From NCBI GenBank assembly GCA_958450365.1, contig CAUEEP010000760.1, positions 1,906,962 through 1,970,961 on the forward strand: a DNA stretch of 64,000 nt, read 5' to 3'. Positions 53,101 to 60,182 of the stretch are shown here, in pieces. The position numbers and the translations under genes are program-made. This DNA is from Mesorhabditis belari. Its lineage: Eukaryota; Nematoda; Chromadorea; Rhabditida; Rhabditidae. Position 1 is the first letter of the stretch. The number at the start of each line of letters is the position of its first letter. The notes below the pieces were generated by a model. It did not search any database, was not told the DNA's origin, and was given only the letters and a program-made list of their open reading frames with translations.

Positions 53101-56100
53101 CCGTTGTCTGCCCCATGTGGTCACCGCTTCCCAAAACTGACCCCGGCTGTAGGATTGGTCAACCCAGTTCCGGCTCATTTTGACCACTATGGCGGGTTCT
53201 CTGTCGGTCGAAATGGGATCCCAAGTGCCTGTAAAAGGGTGCTGAAGGGAGCCGCTGTGAATTTTTGGATTCATCCCAAGGATTTCGGTCCGTAGGGGCA
53301 GCAAGAAACTCATGAAACAAAACGAGTAAACGGGGTCAAGCATTGGAAAATAACGGAGATGATGTTGGCTTAAAATGGCCTAAAATGAAGCTTTTTCGAA
53401 AAACAGAAGCTCTAGAAGGCGAACAAACAAAAAGAGTTCTTTTATGTTAGTTTCATATAACTTTAGTTGGCGGCATTTTCTAACGGAATTTGAATTTGAA
53501 GTTTTTGCACTTTAAAATGCAACAAAAAAGATCACCGGGTTGTTCTCTGTGCGCGAGCATAATCGCTCTCGTTCTAGTATCCTATGCTTCCAGATATAGC
53601 TCCCTTTCCAACTCTCAAATCGGAAGCGTCCATTTTGGGTCATCCGGTAACCAATCCGTTGTCTGCCCCATGTGGTCACCGCTTCCCAAAATTAACCCCG
53701 GCTGTAGAACTGGTTAACCCAGTTCCGGCTCATTTTGACCACTATGGCGGGTTCTCTGTCGGTCGAAATGGGATCCCAAGTGCCTGTAAAAGGGTGCTGA
53801 AGGGAGCTGCTGTGAATTTTTGGATTCATCCCAAGGATTTCGGTCCGTAGGGGCAGCAAGAAACTCATGAAACAAAACGAGTAAACGGGCTCAAGCATTG
53901 GAAAATACTAGAGATGATCTTAGCCTAAAATCGCTGTTTGTGGCCTGAAATGGCCTAAAATGAAGCATTTTCGAAAAACAGAAGCTCTTGAAGCTTAATG
54001 GCTGGAAGGTAATTCTTATATTAGGTTGACAAGAAAGTTCGTAGAAAAAGTTTGCATGGTGATTTCTCAAAAACTAAACCATGAATTCTTTCCAAATGTT
54101 TTTGAGAAAGTTAACTATATTTTTAAAAGTTTTTGACAAAAAGATCAGAGTGGGCTTCAAGTAAAAGAATATGAAATTTCTTCAGCTGAAGTGACTTGGT
54201 CACTTTTTGCATGACCAGCACGATGATTTCTCAAAAATCAAGCCATCAATTCTTCCCAGTAGCCAAGATTAAGGGCTACAACTTTCTACATAACACTTGA
54301 CATTTTGAAGTAAATTAAGCGTGCCACAACTACTTCTCCAAAAAGTTGTCAGGGTAATTTGAGAAACCCTGTAGTTCTATTAGATTGGAAAGAAAGTTCT
54401 CGGAAAAAGTTTGCATTGTGATTTCTCAAAAACCAAACCATGAATCCTTCCCAAATTTTTTTGAGAAACTTAGCTATATCTTAAAAAGTTTTTGATAAAA
54501 AATCAGAATGGATTTAGGTAAAAAATAAGAGATTTTTTTAGCGGAAGTAATTTGGTCACTTTTTCAGTGACAAGCCTTTAGACAAGTTTTTAATCAGTTA
54601 ATGGATAGGTAATTGACCCATTCAAAATCTAAAATGAAGTACTCAAAACAAGGAAAATTTGCGATTAAGGCGAATTTGATCTAAGCCTGAGTCTGCGCCT
54701 GAGCCTGAGCCTGCGCCTGAGCCTGCGCCTGGGCCTGAGCCTGAGCCTGGGCCTGAGCCTGAGCTTTCTCTTTTCAGAATGATCGATTTTAGCAAAAAGC
54801 AAGAAGATGCCAAGAAGATGATACGAAAAAATCATCGAAATACAGCTTCTTTGTAAAGATTTTTGGCCAAAAATAGAGATTATAGAGCATATTGATCATT
54901 TATTTGAATTAATCGTTTGTTAGATTATAGAATAATCGTTTTTGTGATGCAAAATGGAGTTGAATTTATGCTGGAGAATAATACTTTTTCAAAAATCTCT
55001 AAAATTTTAAGGGAAAGCTTCACTCATTTTTTACGAGTCATTTCTTGGAGTCGACTTGTAAATAATAAAGTAAAGTATTTCTTGAATTGGTGAATTCGTT
55101 TGTAAGAAATTCTAGTTCAAATTTGTGCAAAGAAGAAGAAGTCACAAAGATACTCAAGAATCACCAGAGAACTCGGGCACACCTCTTCGGCCTCTTCTCT
55201 TCGACAGCACCGGCCTCCCGGCACTCTGCTACGGAACAGAGACCTGGGCCACGACACAGACCACCGGACAAGCCCTGAGAACGACGCATCGAGCCCTTGA
55301 AAGGAACCTCCTCGGGCATAATAGCAGCTCGACCAAGACCTAAGAAGTACGGATATGCGCCAGCTCTCGGAACTCAGAGATCCAGTGGAAGTGATCGAGA
55401 GAAAAGGACTCAGATGGGCCGGTCACGTAACCAAAGGAACAGATGGATGATACGGATCACAGAGTGGGTACCACGAGACCAGAAGAGGCCCATCAGAAGA
55501 CCAGCAACGAGATGGAGCACAAGAGTGGCAGAAACGGTCAGAGAAAAGATGGCTAGAGTGCAACCACCACCAGCACAAGCAAGTCGAAGACTTCGAACTG
55601 GAACAACCAAGATAGGAAACACTGGATAACAATAGCAATGGATAGAGAAATGTGGAAGCAGCTTGTGATCTGCGCAAAATAGGAGCACCTAAGTGCGAAG
55701 ACAGATAAAAAAAATTCGTGCAGACTTTCTTTTCAACCTAATATAGACTTTCGAAAGGAACGAAAAGACTTTCTGGACAGTCTAAGAAAGGAAAAACTTT
55801 CTGGACAGTCTAAGACCAATTCAGGTTTCTTTTAATGACACTTTGTTTCATCAAAACATTGAACAAAACAAAGACAAAGACAAACTAGACTTTATCCACA
55901 ACTTTGATGAAACGTTGAGAATCAGAAAATTAGCCTTTTGCTTCGATCTTTTTTTCTCCTTCCTCTCTAAAATGAGGCAGACAAAAACCTAATCAAGTCA
56001 GCCAGAAATGAGGCCCGAAAGTCGTAACAATATTATGTTTTTTGTTCTTTTTGTAGAGTTGAAAGGGAAATTGCAAAGGATCCAAGGAAAACAGCTGCAA

Positions 56101-58592
56101 GAGCAAGAAAACGGCTGCAGTAGCCTAGATTTCTTGTCATTTTTGCTGGATTTGTTCGTAGTTTGGTAGTTATCAATAGTTATCAATATCAATGGAACTA
56201 AAACTCCAACAAACTCCAACTTCTTTAAGTTTTAAACTAGAATGTCAACAAATCACTTGAATTAACCACAAAACATTTAAATTAGCAACGAATCACTCGA
56301 TTTAACCAAAAAGACCCTTAAATTAGCAACAAATCACTCGATTTAACCAAAAAGATCCTTAAATTAGCAACAAATCACTCGATTTAACCGAAAAGACACT
56401 TAAATTAGCAACAAACCGCTTAAACAGCTCATTATCTTGACATTTCAATGGAAAATGTGAACAAATCACTTGAATTAACCACAAAACATTTAAATTAGCA
56501 ACAAATCACTCGATTTAACCGAAAAGACACTTAAATAGTAATAGAAAACTAAATAGTAATTGTAAATCAGTCGTATTCGGTTGATTAGTTGAATAAGAAT
56601 GCTTGATAGTGAGCTCAAAAATCAACCATCAACTGCTTGTTGATCAATCAACCATCAATCAACCCACCGTTTATTGATGAAATCCTCGAGATCGGCCAAT
56701 CGTTGAGCGTTCGACAAACGACGCCGCGTCGATCTAAACTGATTCTTCAATACAATTTTAATGAAATCCATCGAAAGCAATACCAGCTTAATGCCAAGAA
56801 ACTGAGTTTTTACAAGAAAAATTTATAGATGATGCGATTCTCAGAATTTTGGCTTCGAAAATCCTCCCCGCCCGTTACCCAGTGTTCATTTCCATGGAGT
56901 CAAGAAGGCGGAAAATTGATCTATCTTCACGAAAGGGAAATTTGATAGTCACCAAAGAATAAAAAAAAAAGCTAGAAATCAGAAATTAGACCTGAATTTT
57001 CGAGATAAAACAAACCGTCTTCGGAATTGACTCTTCGGACTTGCTCTGAATAAAGCCATTCTCGAGCAATCACCCACTGAACCAGCTCTTCCTTCATTGC
57101 CGCGAAGACGGTGAGCCGCATTGTACTGAATAGATTTTATTGCTGGTTATATTGCTTTAGTTTGCAGCATTGATTCTTTTGAGTAAGGTAATTAAAACTA
57201 GGTGATGGTTTTGATCAGTTTTGTCTAACTTTCAGATCCAGACTCTCTATTGGGTTGGTGAATTGAAAACTGCGGGACTTTGAACTAAAATTTATTCAAC
57301 ATAAAACCATCAATTCATTCCAAATAATTTCCATTATTATTGACGACTTCTGCCCATTTTACAGGCAATTTGCGGATTCCTCTTTCGTAGTAGGATTTTG
57401 GTTTGTGTGTGAGACAAGTGTGAGACTCAAAAATGGAGGACTGGACTTTGAGAATGGAGGACTGGAGATGTCCCAGTTTGAGCACTTTTTTCAGAAGAAA
57501 CCCATTTTGGTATCAATAGAAAAGTTGTAGAGAATCAAAAATTAGGCTTATAGCCAAATTTCCAAAAAGATACACTTAGTAGTTTCGCTTAAAATGCAAG
57601 TTTTGTTGCAAGCTTTGTGAAAATCCGTAAATTTGGCATTTCTTGAAAACCAGTTTTTGAATCGTTCTGAAAATTTGGATATAAGCTTAATTTTTGATTC
57701 TCTACAACTTTTCTATTGACACCAAAATGGGTTTCTTTTGAAGAAAGTGCTCAAACTGTGGCATATGACAATAGCCCGCAGTTTTCAATTCACCAACCCA
57801 ATAGATTTTCAAAACTGTGTTGTCGAAACTTTGTGGATGTTCAATAATTACCTGGAGTCGGTATTTTAAATGTAACTCAGCACTTAAATGTGCAATCATC
57901 TCACGCTTTGTTTTAATGGAAAGTTTAAATATTTTTCTACGATGGATTCTTAGGCTTGACGAAAAAACCTTTTCTGCCTCTTTTTATAGAACCTCAAAGT
58001 TGGCAGTTAGGAGTTGCTTGGCGCGGCACTTGCCTTTGGAGAATTTAACAAAAATTTTGGTGGGCATGACTTGTTTTTTGGAGGCTTTTCATTACCAGTA
58101 AACGTCAATAATTGAGCATTTCTTTAAGCGCTTCTGTTTTTGCAATACTTTTTAAACATTACCAAACAAATCGAAAGGTAACGTGACACTCAATTAGGCA
58201 AAATTTTGTTATTTTGGGAATCTTGGTTTCACATGAAGCGTTAGCTTGTCAAAAGGTGACCGTGTGAACCGAAATTTTTCATTTTGCATTTTCTGTTAAA
58301 TGTGAATCTTTAACCTTTAAGTAAATGTAGCCTAATAAAACTAAAAAACTAAAAATTTAACGCTGAAACGTTCATGACCACCAAAATTTTTGTTTAATCG
58401 TGTTATTCGTATAAATAAATGTATTTTTTTTTTAAATTAGTCAGTCATCGTCAATTTGCTTAGAAAAAAAAACAATAACCAATTCAAAAATAACTCTAGT
58501 TTTATTAAAAAACTTACTGGTGAATCAGGCCTCAACAAGTTGTTATCAGAGTTGACATGTTGAATTGTATGCGGTGGAGCCATTCTTGCCAT
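23108..58592 (-). CDS. UNC-13 family protein, BAIAP3/Munc13-4 type
   Basis: Vesicle priming/tethering factor of the C2-MUN-C2 class. Core exons, 3' to 5' along the plus strand: 23108-23193, 23281-23356, 23426-23537, 23579-23741, 24853-24934, 25004-25030, 25072-25155, 25594-25710, 25832-25954, 26018-26114, 26183-26280, 26474-26578, 26620-26694, 27638-27748, 27861-27929, 28032-28152, 28199-28365, 28429-28543, 28803-28876, 28957-29047, 29447-29577, 29632-29740, 30771-30874, 31096-31209, 31302-31388, 31476-31574, 31695-31767, 32658-32743, 32833-32967, 33424-33530, 35015-35081, 35369-35455, 35704-35769, 37537-37551, 37602-37731. All are in phase (1,133 codons plus TGA). With six tentative upstream exons the protein is 1,312 aa. 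C2A is about 279-496 (AKDVNGFSDPF, IWDHDDEE), MUN about 497-1130, and C2B about 1155-1280 ([16 protein letters not shown]). Acidic Ca2+-loop residues are present in both C2 domains. No C1 domain is seen, unlike UNC-13 itself. Confidence 0.82.
23843..24826. mobile_element. TAGGTTGTCC-ended repeat element, about 980 bp, intronic
   Basis: Begins TTAGGTTGTCCAGAAAGTC after TA and ends with a degraded complement (ACTTTCTCACAGCTTAATA). Inside are two long inverted segments with GACATTTCAGGCTTTCAAAT. Related material is at 33538-34110, 44510-45065 and 50910-51597, and a short version at 36293-36468. No open transposase frame. Probably a nonautonomous mariner-type element. Confidence 0.75.
25181..25537. 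repeat. 18/20-bp satellite in an intron
   Basis: About 18 copies of AGAGAATCCTAGACTCCCAG, some lacking two bases, filling the intron between exons 25072-25155 and 25594-25710. Confidence 0.95.
26738..27000. repeat. GATCGG-rich tandem array
   Basis: Irregular units of GGATCGGATCGGCTTTCGG type. Several overlapping open frames on both strands are by-products of the 5-bp-based repetition. It sits inside the intron 26695-27637. Confidence 0.9.
27355..27545. repeat. Second GATC-rich array, same intron
   Basis: Units of GATCAGATCTAGCGGTCAGA, then GATCCGATCCAATCC, about 350 bp from the first array. The unit differs but the GATC core is shared. Confidence 0.9.
28549..28760. repeat. 14-bp satellite in an intron
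   Basis: About 15 copies of AACTATTGTTCATT and variants between exons 28429-28543 and 28803-28876. Confidence 0.92.
29150..29340. mobile_element. Pair of opposed tRNA-like SINE units
   Basis: The minus strand of about 29167-29237 carries a B-box GGGTTCGACC and a GGCAGTCAAAAGTGCGC segment. The plus strand of about 29287-29340 carries CGCCATGGCGCAGTCGGGAG and a matching GCCTACACGATCC block. The middle (29245-29283) has inverted AACCAGTC/GGCTGGTT words. The whole is an imperfect palindrome of two SINE heads inside an intron. Confidence 0.65.
29762..29832 (+). repeat. tRNA-like sequence in an intron
   Basis: TATGGTGGACTGGCTAAAAG (A-box-like) and AGAGTTCAATCCC (B-box-like) at tRNA spacing. Stem pairing is weak; probable SINE head fragment. 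Confidence 0.35.
30030..30116. repeat. 26-bp tandem repeat
   Basis: About three and a half copies of GTGACCGGAAAGGCACAGAG followed by ATCTCA, in the intron 29741-30770. Confidence 0.8.
32003..32547. mobile_element. Mariner-type MITE, copy 1 (about 541 bp)
   Basis: Bounded by TA target duplications. Ends TTGGGTTGGTGAATTGAAAA and the exact complement at the right. Imperfect inverted arms with AAAAGTTGTAGAGAATC-like blocks; no transposase. Copies 2 and 3 are at 57248-57803 and 63016-63559. Confidence 0.9.
33538..34110. repeat. Partial copy of TAGGTTGTCC-type element
   Basis: Shares the GGCTTATAACTTTGTCTAGA and GACATTTCAGGCTTTCAAAT segments with 23843-24826, but the true ends are eroded. It begins only a few bases past the exon 33424-33530. 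Confidence 0.75.
34430..34830. repeat. TTAGGC telomere-like repeats in an intron, two orientations
   Basis: About 34505-34550 has five to six units of TTAGGC (the nematode telomere unit) in the plus direction. About 34589-34625 has GCCTAA/GCCTGA units, the reverse direction. Scattered single units extend to 34830. A related but GC-richer GCCTGA array is at 54680-54765. Confidence 0.85.
35495..35700. repeat. 19-bp satellite in an intron
   Basis: About ten copies of AACAATTGAACTTCAACTC between exons 35369-35455 and 35704-35769. Confidence 0.92.
36293..36468. mobile_element. Short TAGGTTGTCC-type MITE, 176 bp
   Basis: Begins TTAGGCTGTCCAAAAAGTC and ends AGATTTACTCACCAACCTAA next to TA. It retains the GTTTCATTAGAAA interior block of the longer family members. 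It lies directly before the 39-bp satellite. Confidence 0.7.
36474..36715. repeat. 39-bp satellite, open on both strands
   Basis: About six copies of a 39-base (13-codon) unit containing AGAGTTCTGTCACTTCCCTA and AAGTTGGCCAAAGCTG. On the minus strand it reads as repeats of [13 protein letters not shown]; on the plus strand as [13 protein letters not shown]. It lies in the intron 35770-37536 of the UNC-13-like gene. No splice sites that would join it to the gene are evident. Confidence 0.9.
36958..37272. repeat. CTATTAGACTT/AATTAGAATT satellite
   Basis: Higher-order mix of TTCTATTAGACTT and AGAATTAGAATTCTAGTAG units over about 310 bp, in the same intron as the 39-bp satellite. Confidence 0.9.
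38391..38725. mobile_element. Older TTGGGTTGATGGAAAA-ended MITE
   Basis: Begins TTGGGTTGATGGAAAAGTC and ends CTTTTCCATCAATCCAATA. The interior is longer and more diverged than in the copy at 39045-39217. Confidence 0.65.
38680..39370. repeat. Direct duplication spanning two MITE copies
   Basis: The block from the MITE right end through GATATCACCAACCACCTG to TTTCTTTCGTTTTTTCATCC occurs at about 38690-38868 and again at about 39172-39368, about 480 bp apart, with small indels. Confidence 0.8.
39045..39217. mobile_element. TTGGGTTGATGG-ended MITE, 173 bp
   Basis: TA-flanked, with inverted ends TTGGGTTGATGGAAAAGTCC and GGACCTTTCCATCAACCCAA. The almost full-length palindrome is typical of a short mariner-derived MITE. 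Confidence 0.85.
40235..40668. repeat. 20-bp satellite
   Basis: About 21 copies of AAAGAATCCTTCTAAATTTA and close variants. Confidence 0.95.
41228..41745. mobile_element. Foldback element, about 0.5 kb
   Basis: GTAGCCGATTATGAATGA occurs at the left (41236 and again near 41430), and its complement occurs near 41716-41733. The interior arms at about 41432-41560 and 41610-41733 pair over about 120 bp (GCGTCTAGGAGCGTCCAACC with its complement). Flanked by AT-rich TATATA sequence. No coding content. Confidence 0.75.
42257..42498. mobile_element. Foldback element, 242 bp
   Basis: GTTATTCGACGCAGAATTC at the left pairs with GTTCTGCATCAAATAAC at the right, and the CTATGGAGCAC block pairs with GTGCTCCATAG. 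Arms are about 80 bp. One arm recurs alone at about 46449-46530. Confidence 0.75.
43374..43520. repeat. 17-bp satellite ACAACATTGTACATCTT
   Basis: About eight copies. The satellite resumes after the MITE (43756-43775) and again at 43882-43945, showing that the MITE landed inside it. Confidence 0.9.
43519..43756. mobile_element. Tc1-like MITE, copy 2
   Basis: TA-bounded, with ends CACTACTAGACAATG and GTCCAGTACTG. Shares the AAGACAAGGGAGTTGCAGAC and GACGATCG blocks with the copy at 19737. Confidence 0.85.
44510..45065. repeat. Partial copy of TAGGTTGTCC-type element
   Basis: Carries AAAAGTCCTTTCGTTCC near its left end, the GGCTTATAACTTTGTCTAGA and GACATTTCAGGCTTTCAAAT segments, and a GGCGACACGATACCCGAG block shared with 24.1-24.4 kb. 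Confidence 0.7.
45405..45431 (-). CDS. Tentative exon of the UNC-13-like gene
   Basis: 27 bases with a strong donor (GTAAG) and an AG acceptor after CGCTTAAG. It reads AMSSRLCW and joins in phase to the exon at 37602-37731. An alternative is that translation of a short isoform starts at the in-frame ATG at 45451 ([15 protein letters not shown]). Confidence 0.4.
46003..46392. repeat. 30-bp satellite with open frames
   Basis: About 13 copies of AGGCTTACAAGAGGCCTACA plus AGTAGGAATG, some with a GGAAATGGCTTACAAG variant. Because 30 is a multiple of 3, frames stay open (for example repeats of [10 protein letters not shown]). No start context or splice sites suggest a gene. Confidence 0.92.
46549..46898. 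mobile_element. TIR element enclosing two opposed tRNA-like units, 350 bp
   Basis: Ends are inverted repeats of about 39 bp with few mismatches (GTTTCAAGAATCAAACCGCG at the left; the CTGCGACATTA and ACCCTGTCTTC blocks are shared). Just inside the left end, the plus strand at 46589-46640 has GGTGGCCGAGAGGCC and GGTTCGAGTCC (A- and B-box-like). Just inside the right end, the minus strand at 46776-46842 has GGTGGCGCGGTGGTAG and AGTTCGACTCC. Two tRNA-like units thus point toward each other inside one TIR frame. Confidence 0.75.
46940..47055. repeat. CCAATACGGTT tandem
   Basis: About seven CCAATACGGTT units interrupted three times by CTTTTTAGATC. Confidence 0.85.
47590..48050. mobile_element. TACCGTA-type copy interrupted by foreign sequence
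   Basis: 47590-47662 matches the left part of the complete copy at 48046-48267 (CTCTAATAGTAGTGCACC, then GAGAACCGCTTATCAG). 47886-48050 matches the same start region again and the remainder. The intervening 220 bp carry a transposase-like fragment. Confidence 0.7.
47715..47855 (-). pseudogene. Tc1/mariner transposase fragment
   Basis: On the minus strand the frame contains [18 protein letters not shown], then VEILP. This resembles the QQDNA-P-H-A-K block and the E-LP motif around the second catalytic Asp of Tc1/mariner transposases, although the usual His is replaced here. The frame then runs into repeat sequence. About 45 codons are recognisable; no catalytic core remains, so it is a decayed fragment. 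Confidence 0.6.
48046..48267. mobile_element. TACCGTA-ended element, complete copy, 222 bp
   Basis: 29-bp terminal inverted repeats with two mismatches: TACCGTATTCCCTCTAATAG at the left, CTATTAGAGAAAATACGGTA at the right. No coding sequence. Other copies: 1-60 (fragment), 15300-15513, 47590-48050. The 18909-19178 element has similar ends but a different interior. Confidence 0.85.
48715..48765. repeat. TATATAAA-GTCTGTCCGTC motif
   Basis: TATATATAAAGCCGAAGAG followed by CGTCTGTCCGTCTGTGCGC, like the simple-repeat ends of the SINE-like elements near 6770 and 8830. No tRNA-like head was found beside it. Confidence 0.5.
49118..49275. mobile_element. Tc1-like MITE, copy 3, truncated
   Basis: Contains only the right two thirds of the family: CGTATTTCTAAATATTAATA through GACGATCG to CATTGTCCAGTACT. 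Confidence 0.8.
49467..49632 (-). CDS. Tentative exon of the UNC-13-like gene
   Basis: 166 bases with AG acceptor and GTGAGT donor. It encodes a charged, protein-like stretch ([18 protein letters not shown] ... [19 protein letters not shown]). Both phases fit the neighbouring tentative exons (51693-51779 upstream, 45405-45431 downstream). No known domain; would be part of the N-terminal region before C2A. It could instead belong to a separate small gene. Confidence 0.5.
49865..50101. mobile_element. Tc1-like MITE, copy 4
   Basis: TA CAGTACTGGACAATG at the left and CATTGTCCAGTAGTG TA at the right, 237 bp including the TA duplications. Confidence 0.88.
50255..50335. repeat. GACAATTTAGA tandem
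   Basis: About seven copies of a GACAATTTAGA unit, 11-12 bp. Confidence 0.8.
50910..51597. repeat. Copy of TAGGTTGTCC-type element
   Basis: Shares GGCTTATAACTTTG, GACATTTCAGGCTTTCAAAT and GCAAGCCAGGCGACACAAC with the other family members. The right end, TTTCTGGATAGCCTAATA, is recognisable. Confidence 0.75.
51693..51779 (-). CDS. Tentative exon of the UNC-13-like gene
   Basis: 87 bases, acceptor ATATTAG and donor GTGAG. Reads [20 protein letters not shown] and RGIDLRTS, a basic linker-like stretch. Phase fits 49467-49632 downstream and 56668-56738 upstream. Supported only by splice sites and phase. Confidence 0.42.
52944..53995. repeat. Tandem duplication of about 480 bp
   Basis: Copy 1 is about 52944-53419 and copy 2 about 53500-53995. 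The core (about 53060-53345 and 53615-53900) is about 97% identical by eye, while both flanks are clearly more diverged. The core is open on both strands in each copy; the function is unrecognised. Confidence 0.8.
54680..54765. repeat. GCCTGA/GCCTGC/GCCTGG array
   Basis: About 14 hexamer units of GCCTGA type, similar to but GC-richer than the reverse of the nematode telomere unit. Confidence 0.88.
55140..55625 (+). pseudogene. Non-LTR retrotransposon reverse transcriptase remnant
   Basis: In one frame [14 protein letters not shown] and [14 protein letters not shown] match the LP-L-YG-ETW and LRT-R-ER-LLG region C-terminal to the reverse transcriptase domain of RTE/CR1-like LINEs. In the next frame [15 protein letters not shown] follows (usual LRW-GH-R motif), and in the third frame RRPATRW (GRP-TRW motif). 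The motifs are in the right order but in different frames, so the copy is frameshifted and dead. The catalytic YADD region is not present. Confidence 0.75.
56250..56535. repeat. 41-bp satellite
   Basis: Five to six copies of AAATTAGCAACAAATCACTC plus GATTTAACCAAAAAGATCCTT. Confidence 0.92.
56668..56738 (-). CDS. Tentative exon of the UNC-13-like gene
   Basis: 71 bases, acceptor AATCAG and donor GTGGGT. In the frame that fits both neighbours it reads [19 protein letters not shown] second frame ([20 protein letters not shown]) is also open and protein-like, and extends upstream to 56804, so frame and boundaries are uncertain. Confidence 0.35.
57016..57125 (-). CDS. Tentative exon of the UNC-13-like gene
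   Basis: 110 bases between an ATTCAG acceptor and a GTTTG donor. The phase-compatible reading includes [18 protein letters not shown]. The frame starting at the ATG at 57121 ([19 protein letters not shown]) is also long and protein-like and could be a separate start. Only transcripts can settle this. Confidence 0.38.
57248..57803. mobile_element. Mariner-type MITE, copy 2 (552 bp)
   Basis: Same ends (TTGGGTTGGTGAATTGAAAA) and TA duplications as copy 1. It has a small internal duplication around GGAGGACTGGA. Confidence 0.9.
57802..58067 (-). pseudogene. Disrupted open frame beside a MITE
   Basis: From the ATG at 58067 a frame runs [20 protein letters not shown], meets one TAA after 27 codons, then stays open for more than 60 codons ([17 protein letters not shown] ... 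LHLKYRLQ) until it enters the MITE. No family recognised. It may be a dead exon or chance; a CAG|GTAATT donor follows LKYRLQ. Confidence 0.3.
58518..58592 (-). CDS. Tentative first coding exon of the UNC-13-like gene
   Basis: 75 bases from ATG to a good GTAAG donor, 25 codons beginning [18 protein letters not shown]. An ATTTCAG acceptor lies 63 bases upstream (58655-58657), fitting spliced-leader addition. Phase 0 agrees with the next tentative exon at 57016-57125. Confidence 0.45.
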
Positions 58593-58654
58593 CGCTCAAT
58601 GGAAATTCCGTTCAAAAGCGCTGTAATTCCCCGGTTTCTTCACCCGTTGATGAT

Positions 58655-58657
58655 CTG
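58655..58657 (-). promoter_or_regulatory. Possible trans-splice acceptor
   Basis: CAG after a short pyrimidine-containing run on the minus strand, upstream of the candidate start ATG at 58592. Inference. Confidence 0.35.
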
Positions 58658-59940
58658 AAATCGACAAAATGGATAAGAAGAGATTGGGTGGAGAAAATCC
58701 GCATTGAGAAATTCTTTGAGATTAGTTATTTACGTAAGTGATTTTTAGAGGTTGAGCGATTTTATTGAAGAAAGAAAGAGAGATTTCATTGAAGAAAGAG
58801 GGAAAAGAGAGTGGCAAAATAAACTGTGTCATCAAAGTCATAAATATTCAAGAGGTTATGCAATTTTCGGGTTATCGAATCAGAATATCCATCATTTCAG
58901 AATATTCACTAGCAACAGAACAGATTGAGCACGATTATTATTTGAAATTTGAGTGAAATTTGAGCTCAAAGGTTTGAGTTTATCTTCGGAATTGAGTAAA
59001 AGTAAATAAATAATGGTCTTGGTGGATTAGACATCAAAAAGCGTGTTCGATCAGTGTATTCTAGATGGATTACAAAATATAAGAATGATTTTCGCACAAT
59101 TCAGGTACAAACTTTTGTTGTTGTTTTGTTTTGCTTTGTTTTGTTTTGCTTTGTTTTGTTTTGAATGTTTTGAATCTCTTTTGTATACTCTTCGATAAAA
59201 ACATAGAGAAAAACCGTCTTGAAAAGTAGTGCGCTAAAGTGCCGTTTTTCTGTAGTCAAAATGGCACTTTAGCGCACTTTCTATTTTATTCTATAATTCG
59301 ACTTCCAATGATCAGATTGACTTAAGAATTTTTTATGATTGATGCTTCTTTGGTTTTTTTTGCTCCTATTTCTTTTAACTTGATTCTTTATTAAATAACA
59401 ATTATTTTTAGATTAACTCTACACTACGAGCAACAGAAATCAGTGACAACATGTGAAACAACGTCAAATGCATAACGAGAACAGTTTTTTTTCTGTAAAG
59501 TTTCAAATTTTAAAAAAATTATAGGAGTTAATTGCTTTTTGAGAGAAGAAGAAAGAAACGTAATTGCTAAAAAGGAAAAGCCAAAGCCAGAAGAAATCGA
59601 ACTCGGGCAAGATTTTAATATTTAAATATACAATTCTCCTCATCGCTCAGTTCTTCGCTTTCTTTATCTAATAAAAAAATCAATGAAAGAGATTTCCGTT
59701 GCATTTATCTGGCTATCGTCATGTAAAATAGATGGAACGTTTTTTTATAGATGGGACATTAATAATATAAATGTTATAGAATATAGTTAATAATCAAAAA
59801 TAGATGGAACATTAATAATAATTTGAATAAAGCTTTTCGAGGAAAAATTTGCACTGAAAATTTGCATTGAAACTTTGAGTGTAAAATTTACGTCGCGTTT
59901 ATGGTGGCTGTTTTTGAGCACGTGTTTTAGGAAACGCATT
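58658..59940. other. No gene seen
   Basis: Upstream of the candidate UNC-13-like start. Contains a TTTTGTTTTGCTTTG run (59112-59165) and a short inverted AGTGCGCTAAAGTGCC pair near 59225-59280. No coding region supported. Confidence 0.4.
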
Positions 59941-59944
59941 AACA

Positions 59945-60025
59945 GAGAGGAACACACTCTAGTCGAACCTGGATCGTGTGGGCCGTAGACAAGCACGTTC
60001 CCGACTGCGCCACGGTGAAAAGATC
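59945..60025 (-). repeat. tRNA-like SINE head
   Basis: The minus strand has CACCGTGGCGCAGTCGGGAA (A-box-like), GCTTGTCTACGGCCCACACG and GGTTCGACTA (B-box-like). Same family as 6918-6992 and 29150-29340. Confidence 0.6.
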
Positions 60026-60182
60026 TAGCAATTAGCAATTAGCAGATGAGAAACGCACTGGGAAAGCTGGTATTTGAATACAAGAGTTAAGCTTAAAGTT
60101 CTGAAAGAGACTCAGTTTAGGGTTTATTTACCAGTTAGTGACGGATTGCCGCTAGGCAGAAATCGGCTAGAATCTCTCTAAT

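Larger units (their letters stand above)
54013..55742. mobile_element. Composite TIR-like element with nested retroelement remnant
   Basis: Left end TTAGGTTGACAAGAAAGTTC and right end GACTTTCTTTTCAACCTAATA are inverted to each other. A related left-end sequence (ATTGGAAAGAAAGTTCTCGG) starts again at about 54380. The segment also contains the GCCTGA array (54680-54765) and a reverse-transcriptase-like stretch (55140-55625). Confidence 0.5.
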
